From: a virus
Direction: 5' to 3' (one strand)
IMG/VR virus record: IMGVR_UViG_3300027759_000050
Span: 62,001 to 126,000 of that record
DNA length: 64,000 bases
Position numbers and translations under genes: made by a program. Each line of letters starts with the position of its first letter. Within the stretch, counting starts at the first letter, position 1. The notes under the pieces were generated by a model. That model had not been told where the DNA came from. It did not search any database and was given only the letters and a program-made list of their open reading frames with translations. This document shows, piece after piece, positions 7,234-14,903 of this stretch.

Positions 7234-7241
7234 TATTTATA
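7234..7241 (-). promoter_or_regulatory. T4-type late promoter
   Basis: Minus strand TATAAATA 31 bases upstream of the HNH endonuclease start. A nuclease carried with a late promoter is common for T4 mobile genes. Confidence 0.6.
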
Positions 7242-7263
7242 AAAAAAGAATATGCTAGAATAT

Positions 7264-7518
7264 TCATAATTGAATTTGTATCCGTGGCACTTCTTGCCAA
7301 ATTCCATGTAGTTTAATATTGCCGTATTGGTCATGTGTATGCATACAAACTTGTAAAGCAACCTTATCTATTTTTCCATCTTTCATATATTCAGCCACCC
7401 GAAACTCATAACTGATTGGTTCGGGGATTGTAACAGACCAACTTGGTGAAGGTGGCGGTGGAGGTGGTGGAAAAGGTGTTAGCTGGTTAACAGTGAATGT
7501 ATTTGTCGTTAATATCAT
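7264..7518 (-). CDS. Proline-rich small protein
   Basis: 84 aa, starting at the ATG that overlaps the previous stop as ATGA. Residues 13-22 are a Pro run (PFPPPPPPPSP), followed by a compact domain with CMHTHDQYGN. No family recognised. Confidence 0.55.
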   Translation of the reverse strand: MILTTNTFTVNQLTPFPPPPPPPSPSWSVTIPEPISYEFRVAEYMKDGKIDKVALQVCMHTHDQYGNIKLHGIWQEVPRIQIQL

Positions 7519-7790
7519 AGTACCATTCTTAATAGTCCGATAAAGTCGATGGTGACCAATAGGCAATAATTAGCGAGCATACCAAAGGAACGCCGACTAT
7601 AAGCGCACCCAGCGTAAATAAAACAACCTGTAATCCAAACTGGGTACAAGAAAAGAAGGGGAGGATTAGGCACGGTGAGGGCCATAGTGATAGAACAACC
7701 AATAGATATAGCCCAAGCAAGGACCTCAAAACAAAAACGTATTCTATTACTTTTGTAATCATTACCAATCCATTTTAGAATGTTACTCAT
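7515..7790 (-). CDS. Integral membrane protein, conserved in phages
   Basis: 91 aa with about three hydrophobic segments (FEVLAWAISIGCSITMALTV, LLFLYPVWITGCFIYAG, LANYCLLVTIDFIGLL). The SNRIRF...VPNPPLLFLYP...SRRSFGM pattern recurs in T4-like phage membrane proteins of unknown role. ATG overlaps the MazG stop; a TTG one codon upstream is the alternative. Confidence 0.6.
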   Translation of the reverse strand: MSNILKWIGNDYKSNRIRFCFEVLAWAISIGCSITMALTVPNPPLLFLYPVWITGCFIYAGCAYSRRSFGMLANYCLLVTIDFIGLLRMVL

Positions 7791-8055
7791 CAAATACTGT
7801 AGACCATTTTTTTAGTTTGTGAATTTTGTTTTCTTGTGCTTCAAGCACCTTGACAGGATTAATAATTTTCAAATCGTAGCAAATGTAAACCATAGCCATT
7901 AGGTCACCTATTTCTTCTTCTAGGTGTTCACGATTAGTTTTAGTTGTATTTGGCTTGATGTTATCGAGGCCAAACCTAAAACATTTACTAATCGCTTGTA
8001 TTACCTCTGCACATTCTTCTTGTGCAATTAACAATACTTCTCGGTTATTATCCAT
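7783..8055 (-). CDS. MazG-like nucleotide pyrophosphohydrolase
   Basis: 90 aa. EECAEVIQAISKCFRFG and HLEEEIGDLMAMVY give the paired EExxE and ExxD metal sites of the MazG/HisE all-alpha NTP pyrophosphatases, single-domain size as usual for phages. Thought to remove non-canonical NTPs or lower ppGpp. A second MazG-like gene lies at 41.3-41.6 kb. Confidence 0.78.
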   Translation of the reverse strand: MDNNREVLLIAQEECAEVIQAISKCFRFGLDNIKPNTTKTNREHLEEEIGDLMAMVYICYDLKIINPVKVLEAQENKIHKLKKWSTVFDE

Positions 8056-8375
8056 TATTCAAGACTCGCTGCGCCGCCAGCAACACTCATACCTTGTTTT
8101 GGTGGCCGACCTGGACCACGGCGTTCTTCTTGCGGTTGCATTTTTTGAATTCGTGCTGCAATATCTTCAGGTGATACTGTTTGTAGTGCAAATTGCAAAA
8201 ACATAGCATAAGAATCTGTAACTTTCATGGAGTTTTTACCACCAACAGCCGCAGCATCAGGGAAAAACAGATTACAACCACCTTCACGGAGTGGTGCAAT
8301 TTCTAGAATTGAATCTAGATTGATAATTACTTTGGTGTTTTTTTCAACAGAAAATACTTCGATAAATGTGCTCAT
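8055..8375 (-). CDS. Small protein with C-terminal AT-hook-like motif
   Basis: 106 aa. N-terminal beta-rich part (FSVEKNTKVIINLDSILEIAPL) resembles small FlbD-like folds; residues 90-96 (RRGPGRPPK) form an AT-hook core GRP flanked by basic residues, suggesting DNA minor-groove binding. Function unknown. Confidence 0.55.
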   Translation of the reverse strand: MSTFIEVFSVEKNTKVIINLDSILEIAPLREGGCNLFFPDAAAVGGKNSMKVTDSYAMFLQFALQTVSPEDIAARIQKMQPQEERRGPGRPPKQGMSVAGGAASLE

Positions 8376-8407
8376 AATATTCTTTCAGGTTAGTGGTTGG
8401 GTTGTAT

Positions 8408-8587
8408 TTATTCGTCTTTATTCTTAGCATTCACACCCATCATATGTCGTTCGGATGTATCTGCTGCGTACTGAGCTTGAATCATGTTTTTCTTAAAAGC
8501 ATTTCGCTGTTCCTCAGTTTTGAAAGGTAACAGAGCAATCATAGTTTTATTTTTTTTCGACAGTTTAAAAGTGGAAGGGGTTTTCAT
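8408..8587 (-). CDS. Small basic phage protein
   Basis: 59 aa read by hand: MKTPSTFKLSKKNKTMIALL, then FKTEEQRNAFKKNMIQAQ and a C-terminus NAKNKDE. AGGATTAT ribosome site; start lies inside the 3' end of the upstream gene (23-base overlap). No family recognised. Confidence 0.6.
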   Translation of the reverse strand: MKTPSTFKLSKKNKTMIALLPFKTEEQRNAFKKNMIQAQYAADTSERHMMGVNAKNKDE

Positions 8588-8822
8588 ATAATCCTAAAAA
8601 GTTATTAACAAAATACAGTATAACACAAAGACACATGATTGTCAAGGTCTTATATCCTAGGGATACCATTTCATCACGGTAATAATCAACTTCTAATTCC
8701 AAGAAGTCTCTTTGGCCTAGAAGCATAGGTTGACATTCATCCTCACCACCCATCATTAGGATAGTTTTTTTGGCTTCACGCAACCTATTCTTTGCCTCAA
8801 AATAATTAAATATAGATTTCAT
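8565..8822 (-). CDS. Small membrane protein with coiled region
   Basis: 85 aa. Helical charged N-terminal half (FEAKNRLREAKKTIL, DFLELEVDYYRDEM) followed by one transmembrane helix (TLTIMCLCVILYFVNNFLGL). A promoter for the next gene seems to lie within its 3' half. Function unknown. Confidence 0.6.
   Translation of the reverse strand: MKSIFNYFEAKNRLREAKKTILMMGGEDECQPMLLGQRDFLELEVDYYRDEMVSLGYKTLTIMCLCVILYFVNNFLGLYENPFHF
8617..8645 (-). promoter_or_regulatory. Sigma70-type promoter inside the upstream gene
   Basis: Minus strand TTGACA (8640-8645), 17 bases, TATACT (8617-8622), 30 bases before the 59-aa gene at 8408-8587. Confidence 0.55.
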
Positions 8823-9334
8823 TAGATAAAACCATCTTCGTTTTGAAGAGCAATAGATCCATCTTCAACTGTGTGGCGATATTCATAGATTGGTTTATCT
8901 GGCACAGTATATGGAAATGTCACAGGCACACGGGAATCACGGGCAGTATAATATATTTTGATTGCTTGACCTGTTTCCAAATCTCTAAACCATTCCCAAA
9001 ATACCTTGCCATCAATATCATAACAAGAACCATCAGCATCTTTGAATACTGAACTATGTCGGTTATTTTGCCAGCGCATGGTAGTTCCATCTCCGTAGGA
9101 TGCTACATCATTCCATTCAGAATCTTCACCAGTCAATGGTGTCAATGGTTTAAAGTCCATCAATTTGGTTAGAATTTTTATTGCATATGGTGCAGAGAAA
9201 CCAGAATGTCCTTCATCAGCAAATTCTTTGACCATGTGTAGAATATGTTTACGCATCGCAGAATCATATTCACCATTATCAACAAGACCTAGAAGGTCCA
9301 TTTCTCTTTCGGCGTGCTTAACTAAATTACTCAT
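8822..9334 (-). CDS. Conserved phage hypothetical protein
   Basis: 170 aa. Contains FKPLTPLTGEDSEWNDV, a motif found in an abundant phage protein family without known function, then a beta-rich C-terminal half (DADGSCYDIDGKVFWEWF, PYTVPDKPIYEYR). Overlaps neighbours at both ends. Confidence 0.65.
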   Translation of the reverse strand: MSNLVKHAEREMDLLGLVDNGEYDSAMRKHILHMVKEFADEGHSGFSAPYAIKILTKLMDFKPLTPLTGEDSEWNDVASYGDGTTMRWQNNRHSSVFKDADGSCYDIDGKVFWEWFRDLETGQAIKIYYTARDSRVPVTFPYTVPDKPIYEYRHTVEDGSIALQNEDGFI

Positions 9335-9621
9335 AGGTTTTCTTCATTTATATTCAAACCATTACTATGTTTGTTTGTTTGTGCATCGACATCCTGAAAC
9401 AGGCGTTTTTCCTGTTGTGTAGGTTCGTTGAATACTTTACGAGGATTACCACACATTACACAATTTGGATTGCCACAATTCAATGCATGTTTCTTGGCGA
9501 ACTTATGTGGTTCTTTAACCTGAACACCAAATGCTTTGGCAATTTTTGCCTGTTTGTTTACAGCATTCTCATCTTTGAGTAGGCGTTTGCTATGTTTGAA
9601 TTTGTCATCTTCATTGCTCAT
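9331..9621 (-). CDS. Conserved small protein with CxxC pair
   Basis: 96 aa. HKFAKKHALNCGNPNCVMCG is a recognisable phage-family block with three Cys (CxxxxCxxC) that could bind zinc; rest is charged. Homologues occur in many T4-like phages; function unknown. Confidence 0.65.
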   Translation of the reverse strand: MSNEDDKFKHSKRLLKDENAVNKQAKIAKAFGVQVKEPHKFAKKHALNCGNPNCVMCGNPRKVFNEPTQQEKRLFQDVDAQTNKHSNGLNINEENL

Positions 9622-9748
9622 TTTGTAGTGCCTTTATATAACGATACAAATATATGTAGTAAGCGAACCTTCTAGGTTCATGCACATGGTTTGGTAAATC
9701 ATCACCAAACATTTCAATCAACTCAGCACCAATATTGTCGTAATCCAT
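9611..9748 (-). CDS. Very small phage protein
   Basis: 45 aa read by hand, MDYDNIGAELIEMFGDDLPN with a Tyr-rich C-terminus (RRFAYYIYLYRYIK). It overlaps the start of the next gene by 11 bases, the normal packing here. No family recognised. Confidence 0.5.
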   Translation of the reverse strand: MDYDNIGAELIEMFGDDLPNHVHEPRRFAYYIYLYRYIKALQNEQ

Positions 9749-9788
9749 ATATGTTAATCCCAAAAAGTTCGATATACTAAATACCTAT

Positions 9789-10439
9789 ATGATATACACA
9801 ATTTACAAGTCTGTCAATAGACAAAACGGCAAAGTTTATATAGGTTTTGATTCCAATTGGCCTAACCGAGTTAAAATACATAAATCTTCCTATAAAAAAC
9901 AAGATTATAAGTTCTACAGAGCCATCCAAAAATATGGATGGGAAGAATTCGAATGGTCTGTTGTATATCAATCTTTAGAAGAAGAACATACATTAAATAT
10001 TATGGAAAACTTTTTCATAAAAGAATACGATTCATATCAAAATGGATATAATTCAACATTGGGTGGTGATGGTACATTAGGTGTTGAAATGTCCAAAGAA
10101 AATAAATTGAAAATGAGTGTGTTGCATAGTGGTAAAAAATTAACGGCAGAACACATTGAAATACTTCGTGAAAAGGGTAAAAAATTAGTTGGTGATAAAA
10201 ATCCAATGTTTGGTAAAAAACTCACAGATGAACACAAAAAGAAGATTTCTAAATCCAGTAAAGGTGTATCGAAAGTTTTTACGGAAGAACATAAAAAAAA
10301 TCTAAAATGTCATAACAATAATTCATCCAAAGTTTTATGTCCCTATTGTGATAAAATTGGACAATTAACAAACATGAAGCGTTGGCATTTTGATAATTGT
10401 AAATTAAGTCCAAAGTCCTCTATAGTAACGGCCAAATAG
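9789..10439 (+). CDS. GIY-YIG homing endonuclease (Seg-like)
   Basis: 216 aa. N-terminal YTIYKSVNRQNGKVYIGF is the GIY-YIG motif; YGWEEFEW and IKEYDSYQNGYNSTLGGDG complete the catalytic domain. Residues about 128-160 carry NUMOD3 motifs (NPMFGKKLTDEHKKKISK), and the C-terminus has a CPYC...HFDNC zinc finger for DNA recognition. It is the only plus-strand gene in this minus-strand block and overlaps the 3' end of the converging gene by 36 bases: a mobile insertion. Confidence 0.85.
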   Translation: MIYTIYKSVNRQNGKVYIGFDSNWPNRVKIHKSSYKKQDYKFYRAIQKYGWEEFEWSVVYQSLEEEHTLNIMENFFIKEYDSYQNGYNSTLGGDGTLGVEMSKENKLKMSVLHSGKKLTAEHIEILREKGKKLVGDKNPMFGKKLTDEHKKKISKSSKGVSKVFTEEHKKNLKCHNNNSSKVLCPYCDKIGQLTNMKRWHFDNCKLSPKSSIVTAK

Positions 10440-11081
10440 AAGCATAGCATTGTCAATACGATCCGAATGGACCTTGTAACCTTCAACATCAAAGTGACTG
10501 GTATCTTTATCTGTTTTCCTCATTTCAAACATACCATCATCTTTTGGAATCCATTCGTGGTCATGTACACCTGTATGGTATTGAGCATCCCAATCATAAT
10601 CAGGTTGTTCTTGTTCAAAACCCCAAATGATTTCATCAAGTACCCAATCCCAACGCTTGAAATGGTTTTCATCGGTGTCCCATTCATTTTCTTTAGGTGG
10701 TGCTTCAGTAGAACGGAGATTCAAACCTTCAGGTACATCTTCATCACGGACATATGGTGCACCGTGTTTACGATCCTTTAGTTGTTTCAACATTGGCAGA
10801 ATAATCAAAGCCAATGTTCCATCCATGTTCCAAGTATCCCAACGGTCAATTTTTACCTCGACAGTTCGATTTCTTTTTGAATGTACCCAGTGGCAAAACT
10901 TAGACAGAAGCGATTCTTCACCTTTGCTGTTTTTACTTAAGCGTTTACCAAATTCGTGTACCCAATCTGGTTTATCTTTAAATCCGTGTTCATCTTTTAC
11001 TTCTTTAACCCAAAAGCAAAGCATATCTGCAATCTGATATGGGCCAATCCAGTTGATGTAGGGACCAATTTTGATTTTCAT
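10404..11081 (-). CDS. Conserved T4-like phage hypothetical protein
   Basis: 225 aa, rich in Trp and acidic residues (KIGPYINWIGPYQIADMLCF at the start; RWDWVLDEIIWGFEQ in the middle). The WIGPYQIAD opening is familiar from an uncharacterised family of T4-like phages. Its 3' end is overlapped by the converging GIY-YIG gene but remains intact. Confidence 0.65.
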   Translation of the reverse strand: MKIKIGPYINWIGPYQIADMLCFWVKEVKDEHGFKDKPDWVHEFGKRLSKNSKGEESLLSKFCHWVHSKRNRTVEVKIDRWDTWNMDGTLALIILPMLKQLKDRKHGAPYVRDEDVPEGLNLRSTEAPPKENEWDTDENHFKRWDWVLDEIIWGFEQEQPDYDWDAQYHTGVHDHEWIPKDDGMFEMRKTDKDTSHFDVEGYKVHSDRIDNAMLLFGRYYRGLWT

Positions 11082-11347
11082 TACATACCTTTAATTTCAG
11101 GATTATCTTCGACAAAAGCAATCAATGCATGAGTAAGAAACTTAACTTGTTCTTCATTCATTTTTAGATTGTATGCATCACTGAGTATATGTAGGGTTTC
11201 ATGCCACAAAGCAATCTTTTTGGTTTGCTCTGAAAAATTGTTATTGATCCAAATCTCTTGGTCATTGAAACGAGCTAAGCCAATATTGCCTTGCATTTCT
11301 TCTGGTGTTTTGTACAACACCTCATAGTTTATTCCACAAATTTTCAT
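11081..11347 (-). CDS. Small ImmA/IrrE-like metallopeptidase
   Basis: 88 aa. KIALWHETLHILSDAYNL contains an HExxH zinc motif (HETLH) followed by a helix with EEQVKFLTHAL, the pattern of IrrE/ImmA-type Zn peptidases in miniature. Such enzymes cleave repressors in integrative elements; here the target is unknown. Confidence 0.6.
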   Translation of the reverse strand: MKICGINYEVLYKTPEEMQGNIGLARFNDQEIWINNNFSEQTKKIALWHETLHILSDAYNLKMNEEQVKFLTHALIAFVEDNPEIKGM

Positions 11348-11595
11348 ATTTCTTCCCTGTTAGTCCAATTCTTCCTACATTCTTCTTCTGAGGATTTCAA
11401 ATACAACATACAATCAGAAATGTATTGTATTGGTGTAGTTTCAATTACAACTTCAACCGATTTGTCTTCAATCTTTACAATTGGAACAATTTCAACAATC
11501 TTTTGTTCTACAGGTACAATACAGGTTTTATTATCATCAGTGCAAGCATGAAGTAAAAAACAAATAAGCACAACGGCCAAAATTTTATCAAACAT
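11344..11595 (-). CDS. Small lipoprotein-like protein
   Basis: 83 aa. Residues 1-18 form a short signal with lipobox-like LLHAC (Cys 18). The rest has Val/Ile-rich strands and two Cys. Overlaps its upstream neighbour by 4 bases. Function unknown. Confidence 0.55.
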   Translation of the reverse strand: MFDKILAVVLICFLLHACTDDNKTCIVPVEQKIVEIVPIVKIEDKSVEVVIETTPIQYISDCMLYLKSSEEECRKNWTNREEI

Positions 11596-11597
11596 TT

Positions 11598-11930
11598 TTA
11601 GTTAATGTAAGGTTCACAGTTAACAGAAATGGGTACCAGAATTTTGCCAGCTTCTGCACGGACAGAAACATAGGTAACACGAGGACGCATTTTAGAAAGA
11701 ACACATTCACGGGAATGCATTGCTAGTTCGTTAGAGTCCATTGCTTCAGGACCTTTGTAGTTTTGCAACTTGTAGGTATCTGTTTCAACGGGCTTAGGCA
11801 TGTTGACAATAACGGTTGGTGCCGGTGCAGGCTTTGCAGGAACATTTACTTCCCATGCAGTCTTATTGGAAGCTGCACAACCAGTGATAAGAACAACAGC
11901 AGCAAGAGCTGACAACAATTTAACTTTCAT
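11598..11930 (-). CDS. Lipoprotein
   Basis: 110 aa from the ATG behind GTGAGTATATT. Signal MKVKLLSALAAVVLITGC ends in a clear lipobox (LITGC-AAS), then a Pro/Ala linker (PAKPAPAP) and a small domain with two Cys. Likely an outer-membrane-anchored protein; role unknown. Confidence 0.65.
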   Translation of the reverse strand: MKVKLLSALAAVVLITGCAASNKTAWEVNVPAKPAPAPTVIVNMPKPVETDTYKLQNYKGPEAMDSNELAMHSRECVLSKMRPRVTYVSVRAEAGKILVPISVNCEPYIN

Positions 11931-11944
11931 AATATACTCACTTT

Positions 11945-12169
11945 TCACAAAAAACGACCAGTATGGTCACTAACAAACTTTCGCACCATTTCATCATATG
12001 GTTTACCAAGATACATTGCTTCCCAAATCAAACGCAATTCATCTGTAGGATCACCCATTGGAAGACTACCAACAGATTGAAATACTGTATAACCTTTACG
12101 CTCAATGTAATCAATTATATCATCAGTATCAAAATCATCTAGATGAACTTCAACTTCAACATAAGCCAT
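11945..12169 (-). CDS. Hypothetical protein
   Basis: 74 aa acidic protein (VEVHLDDFDTDDIIDYIERKG near the N-terminus). Resembles small phage proteins opening with D-(F/L)-D-x-D-D but has no recognised domain. Confidence 0.55.
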   Translation of the reverse strand: MAYVEVEVHLDDFDTDDIIDYIERKGYTVFQSVGSLPMGDPTDELRLIWEAMYLGKPYDEMVRKFVSDHTGRFL

Positions 12170-12171
12170 GA

Positions 12172-12429
12172 TTATGCTCCGAATGTAATCGACTTAACAG
12201 ATTCAATACTGAATGCACGCCAGCCTTTAATATCCAAATCAAACACAGCAACTGATGTTTCAGATTTAGCACGCTGAGTAGTTTCAGTGGATTCAGGCAG
12301 GTCTTTGACCGGCAGCCATTCAGGCATAAGTGTACAACGCATATTGCGGTCAGTACCATCTTTCTTAACAAAAGCCACTGTCACAACTTGGTCAGTTAGC
12401 AATTCTTCAAACCATTTACGATTCATCAT
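12172..12429 (-). CDS. SH3-fold phage protein, DUF2693-like
   Basis: 85 aa. VVTVAFVKKDGTDRNMRCTLMPEWLP matches the V-x-F-x-K-x-D-G-x-x-R-x-M-x-C-T-L signature of a small beta-barrel family common in T4-like phages; the C-terminal VFDLDIKGWRAFSIESVKS completes it. Function unknown. GAGG site before two consecutive ATGs; the first is used here. Confidence 0.7.
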   Translation of the reverse strand: MMNRKWFEELLTDQVVTVAFVKKDGTDRNMRCTLMPEWLPVKDLPESTETTQRAKSETSVAVFDLDIKGWRAFSIESVKSITFGA

Positions 12430-12440
12430 ATATCCTCAAT

Positions 12441-12671
12441 TTACAATTTACTCTTAATACTATTGATTAGGTCATTTGCCTGGGCAAAATCCCCGTCCTC
12501 GGGACCATCATAACACAAAACTCGACGATTGTCAAGCTCTTCGCTGTACATTTTCAAAAGTTCGGTTGCATATTCCCTGTCCTGCATAGGGGCCGACAAC
12601 CACCACGCAAGTAATGTCATTTCATCCAAACTCATTAGGTAATGTAGGTTTTTTCGGTCTCTTTTTTTCAT
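12441..12671 (-). CDS. Hypothetical protein
   Basis: 76 aa, helical and acidic (MSLDEMTLLAWWLSAPMQD, ATELLKMYSEELDNR). No family recognised. Contains a promoter-like element for the genes downstream. Confidence 0.55.
   Translation of the reverse strand: MKKRDRKNLHYLMSLDEMTLLAWWLSAPMQDREYATELLKMYSEELDNRRVLCYDGPEDGDFAQANDLINSIKSKL
12507..12535 (-). promoter_or_regulatory. Sigma70-type promoter
   Basis: Minus strand TTGACA (12530-12535), 17 bases, TATGAT (12507-12512), within the 76-aa gene and upstream of the DUF2693-like gene. Confidence 0.45.
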
Positions 12672-12868
12672 GCCAATGTGTCCACTCTTTGTCCTGTAGG
12701 ACGGTTTAATTTACGATTCATTTCAACACGCTGAGCCTCATCAACTTTTCGCTGTTCTTTGTTTCTAATTTCCTCTTGCACCAATTCTGTATGTTCTTTT
12801 TCCATTCTTTTACAGTCTTGCAATCTATACAGCTCATTAGTATGTGTTTGGAGTGAATTGATTTTCAT
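12668..12868 (-). CDS. Small coiled-coil protein
   Basis: 66 aa, almost wholly charged helix (DCKRMEKEHTELVQEEIRNK). Four-base overlaps at both ends. Function unknown. Confidence 0.5.
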   Translation of the reverse strand: MKINSLQTHTNELYRLQDCKRMEKEHTELVQEEIRNKEQRKVDEAQRVEMNRKLNRPTGQRVDTLA

Positions 12869-13164
12869 TTGCGGAATCCAGAACTGCGTAGAAAATAGTT
12901 AGCAAGCAAAAGGATAAAATTGATACCAGCAAACCAATAGTGACCCTTTGCAAGAGAATCCAGTGTACCCATTATCAAGATTCCTATTACAAGCCAAGTA
13001 ATCTCTACATTGTTTTCTTTGTACCATTCTGTAATGCTTTGAGATTCTGGTCGTGGCGGATTGGCAGGACAATCACGACCTTGATTGCAATCACCATGGC
13101 ATGGCGGGCAGGTCAATTCGTTCTCTATACTATCAGCAATCTGACGCTTTCTCCAACCACTCAT
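12865..13164 (-). CDS. Small membrane protein with Cys-rich N-terminus
   Basis: 99 aa. CPPCHGDCNQGRDCP at residues 18-32 looks like a metal-binding knuckle; two hydrophobic helices follow (VTWLVIGILIMGTLDSLA, WFAGINFILLLANYFL). No family recognised. Confidence 0.55.
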   Translation of the reverse strand: MSGWRKRQIADSIENELTCPPCHGDCNQGRDCPANPPRPESQSITEWYKENNVEITWLVIGILIMGTLDSLAKGHYWFAGINFILLLANYFLRSSGFRK

Positions 13165-13514
13165 ACAGTCTCCAATTCTTCCGTTACGATAGTTGTTACA
13201 ATAGTTTCTCTTTCAGTAACAGGTGTCACAGTAGTGGGTCGACCAATATATCGTCCTTCTGCATTAAACTCGTTACAATTCTTTAGTTGATATGCGGTGA
13301 CATTGCGACCTGTCTTGAACACTTTAATCACGCCTCCATCACGACGGATATTGTATATATTAGTCGGCAACCGATACAGGACTGCCTCTTGGTCGGTGCC
13401 CTTGAAACAGGCCTTAATATCATCTGGTGATACAGGCAGGCCTGACAACAGGACAACAGTGATTTTTTCGTGGCGATTTTGTTTGCCGGTGCGTACTTTA
13501 AGTTTTGTAGCCAT
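13161..13514 (-). CDS. Hypothetical protein
   Basis: 117 aa from MATKLKVRTGKQNRH. Basic N-terminus, central beta-rich region (YRLPTNIYNIRRDGGVIKVF) and Thr/Val-rich tail (TTVTPVTERETIVTTIVTEE). No family recognised. Confidence 0.55.
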   Translation of the reverse strand: MATKLKVRTGKQNRHEKITVVLLSGLPVSPDDIKACFKGTDQEAVLYRLPTNIYNIRRDGGVIKVFKTGRNVTAYQLKNCNEFNAEGRYIGRPTTVTPVTERETIVTTIVTEELETV

Positions 13515-13529
13515 AATATATTCTTTCAA

Positions 13530-14696
13530 TTAAAAGGGAATCTCATCATCAAATGCCGGTGCAACCGGTTTTGCAGGTGTTGGCACTGGTTCAGGTTCAG
13601 GTGCATGGACTTTTGCATCAACCTTGCTATACAGGTCAAGGAATGCAGTCTTAGTTTCTTCATCGAAACGATTGACACAGAGTGTAATAGCCTTCATACG
13701 GTCATTGAAAATCGTATATGCTCGTGCAATGTGAACCAAACGGCGAGTAGAAATGATTTCATCTGTACCACCCTCTTTGAATGTCTTACGAACTGTATCA
13801 GCCCATGTAACCAAGCAGGTAACAAAATCTTCTTCAGCAATCAAAGGCTTCAGAATCTTTGTTTCAGTCTTAACATCAGGATAGTCCTGTTCGACTGTAA
13901 TAGGGAATCGTTCAAGGAATGCATCATCAAGAATTTGTGACAGATACTTACCCTCATCTGAACCACGACCTTTGGTGTTCGCAGTAGCAATGATATTGAA
14001 ACCGGTTTTAGGATGTACCAACTCACCAGATTTTTTGTTGTAGTAAGGTTTGCCCTCAAGGATGCCTTGCAAGCACATTAGTTTGTTTGAACCGCGGTCA
14101 ACTTCATCGATTAGAAGGACTGCACCGCGTTTCATAGCGATAATGACAGGACCATCACGGTTGACGACATTGCCGTTGACAAGAGTAGGACCACCCAGCA
14201 GGTCTGATTCATCAGTTTCAATAGAAATGTTAACACGGATGCACTCACGCTGGAGCTCAGCACATACTTGTTCAACCATAAGTGTTTTGCCGTTGCCAGA
14301 ATGACCAGTAACGAACACGGGATAAAACATAGAAGACTTAACAATATTGCGAAGGTCTTTAAAGAAACCAAAAGGGACATAATCAGGGTACTTTACGGGA
14401 ATAGAGGTGTCAGATTCATCAACCAGTTTAGGTTGGCGAAATGAAAGGACTTGACCAACTGCCATATCAACAGTTTCAAGCTCAGGTTCTTTTGCTTTCA
14501 CAGATACAAGACCTGGAATAAAGGGAACAATATACTGACCACGACCTGCACGGTGTTCAGTCTTAGTTACTAACCAGAAAGGATAGGTGCAACCAGATTC
14601 TTCTACAACATCAGAAATTTGGTCACGGGAAATAATTGCACCGACACCATACTTTTGTGTAGCTGCTGCAATAAACTCTTTTTGATTCTTATTCAT
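13530..14696 (-). CDS. cobS: MoxR/CobS-type AAA+ ATPase
   Basis: 388 aa from the ATG six bases behind GGAG. Walker A is GHSGNGKTLM (about residue 135), Walker B VLLIDEVDRG, sensor FNIIATANTKGRG, arginine-finger area DDAFLERFPI: the CobS/MoxR branch. An extra N-terminal domain (residues 1-110) and a C-terminal Pro linker flank the core. T4-like phages carry this together with a vWA protein (here 30.3-32.5 kb); such pairs are thought to act as chaperone-like remodelling machines, and real cobalt chelation is unlikely. Confidence 0.82.
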   Translation of the reverse strand: MNKNQKEFIAAATQKYGVGAIISRDQISDVVEESGCTYPFWLVTKTEHRAGRGQYIVPFIPGLVSVKAKEPELETVDMAVGQVLSFRQPKLVDESDTSIPVKYPDYVPFGFFKDLRNIVKSSMFYPVFVTGHSGNGKTLMVEQVCAELQRECIRVNISIETDESDLLGGPTLVNGNVVNRDGPVIIAMKRGAVLLIDEVDRGSNKLMCLQGILEGKPYYNKKSGELVHPKTGFNIIATANTKGRGSDEGKYLSQILDDAFLERFPITVEQDYPDVKTETKILKPLIAEEDFVTCLVTWADTVRKTFKEGGTDEIISTRRLVHIARAYTIFNDRMKAITLCVNRFDEETKTAFLDLYSKVDAKVHAPEPEPVPTPAKPVAPAFDDEIPF

Positions 14697-14838
14697 CATT
14701 TTCTCCATCTACTGTCAGGCCCAATGCAGCCTGCACTTGTTTAATATCAACTTCCAACATCAATGCAATGTCATCAGGTTCATAACCATTATCAGCCATA
14801 TCCTGAATATCTGCGTAAACATCTTTCATTTTTGCCAT
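14689..14838 (-). CDS. Small helix-turn-helix-like protein
   Basis: 49 aa read by hand: MAKMKDVYADIQDMADNGYE followed by PDDIALMLEVDIKQVQAALGL. The second part reads as a helix-turn-helix (DDIALMLEVDIKQVQAAL). It has its own strong promoter and overlaps the start of the MoxR-type ATPase gene by 8 bases, so it may regulate or accompany it. Confidence 0.65.
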   Translation of the reverse strand: MAKMKDVYADIQDMADNGYEPDDIALMLEVDIKQVQAALGLTVDGENDE

Positions 14839-14860
14839 ACAATCCTCAGTTAAAAATTAC

Positions 14861-14889
14861 ATTATACACCATTTTTCGGTATATGTCAA
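14861..14889 (-). promoter_or_regulatory. Sigma70-type promoter for the HTH-ATPase operon
   Basis: Minus strand TTGACA (14884-14889), 17 bases, TATAAT (14861-14866): perfect consensus, 23 bases before the HTH gene start. Confidence 0.75.
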
Positions 14890-14903
14890 GCACTTTTTTG
14901 GTT

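Noticed and set aside
13530-14696. True cobaltochelatase subunit CobS in a cobalamin pathway
   Set aside because: No cobalamin genes are nearby; MoxR-type ATPases with vWA partners in T4-like phages are better seen as remodelling complexes.
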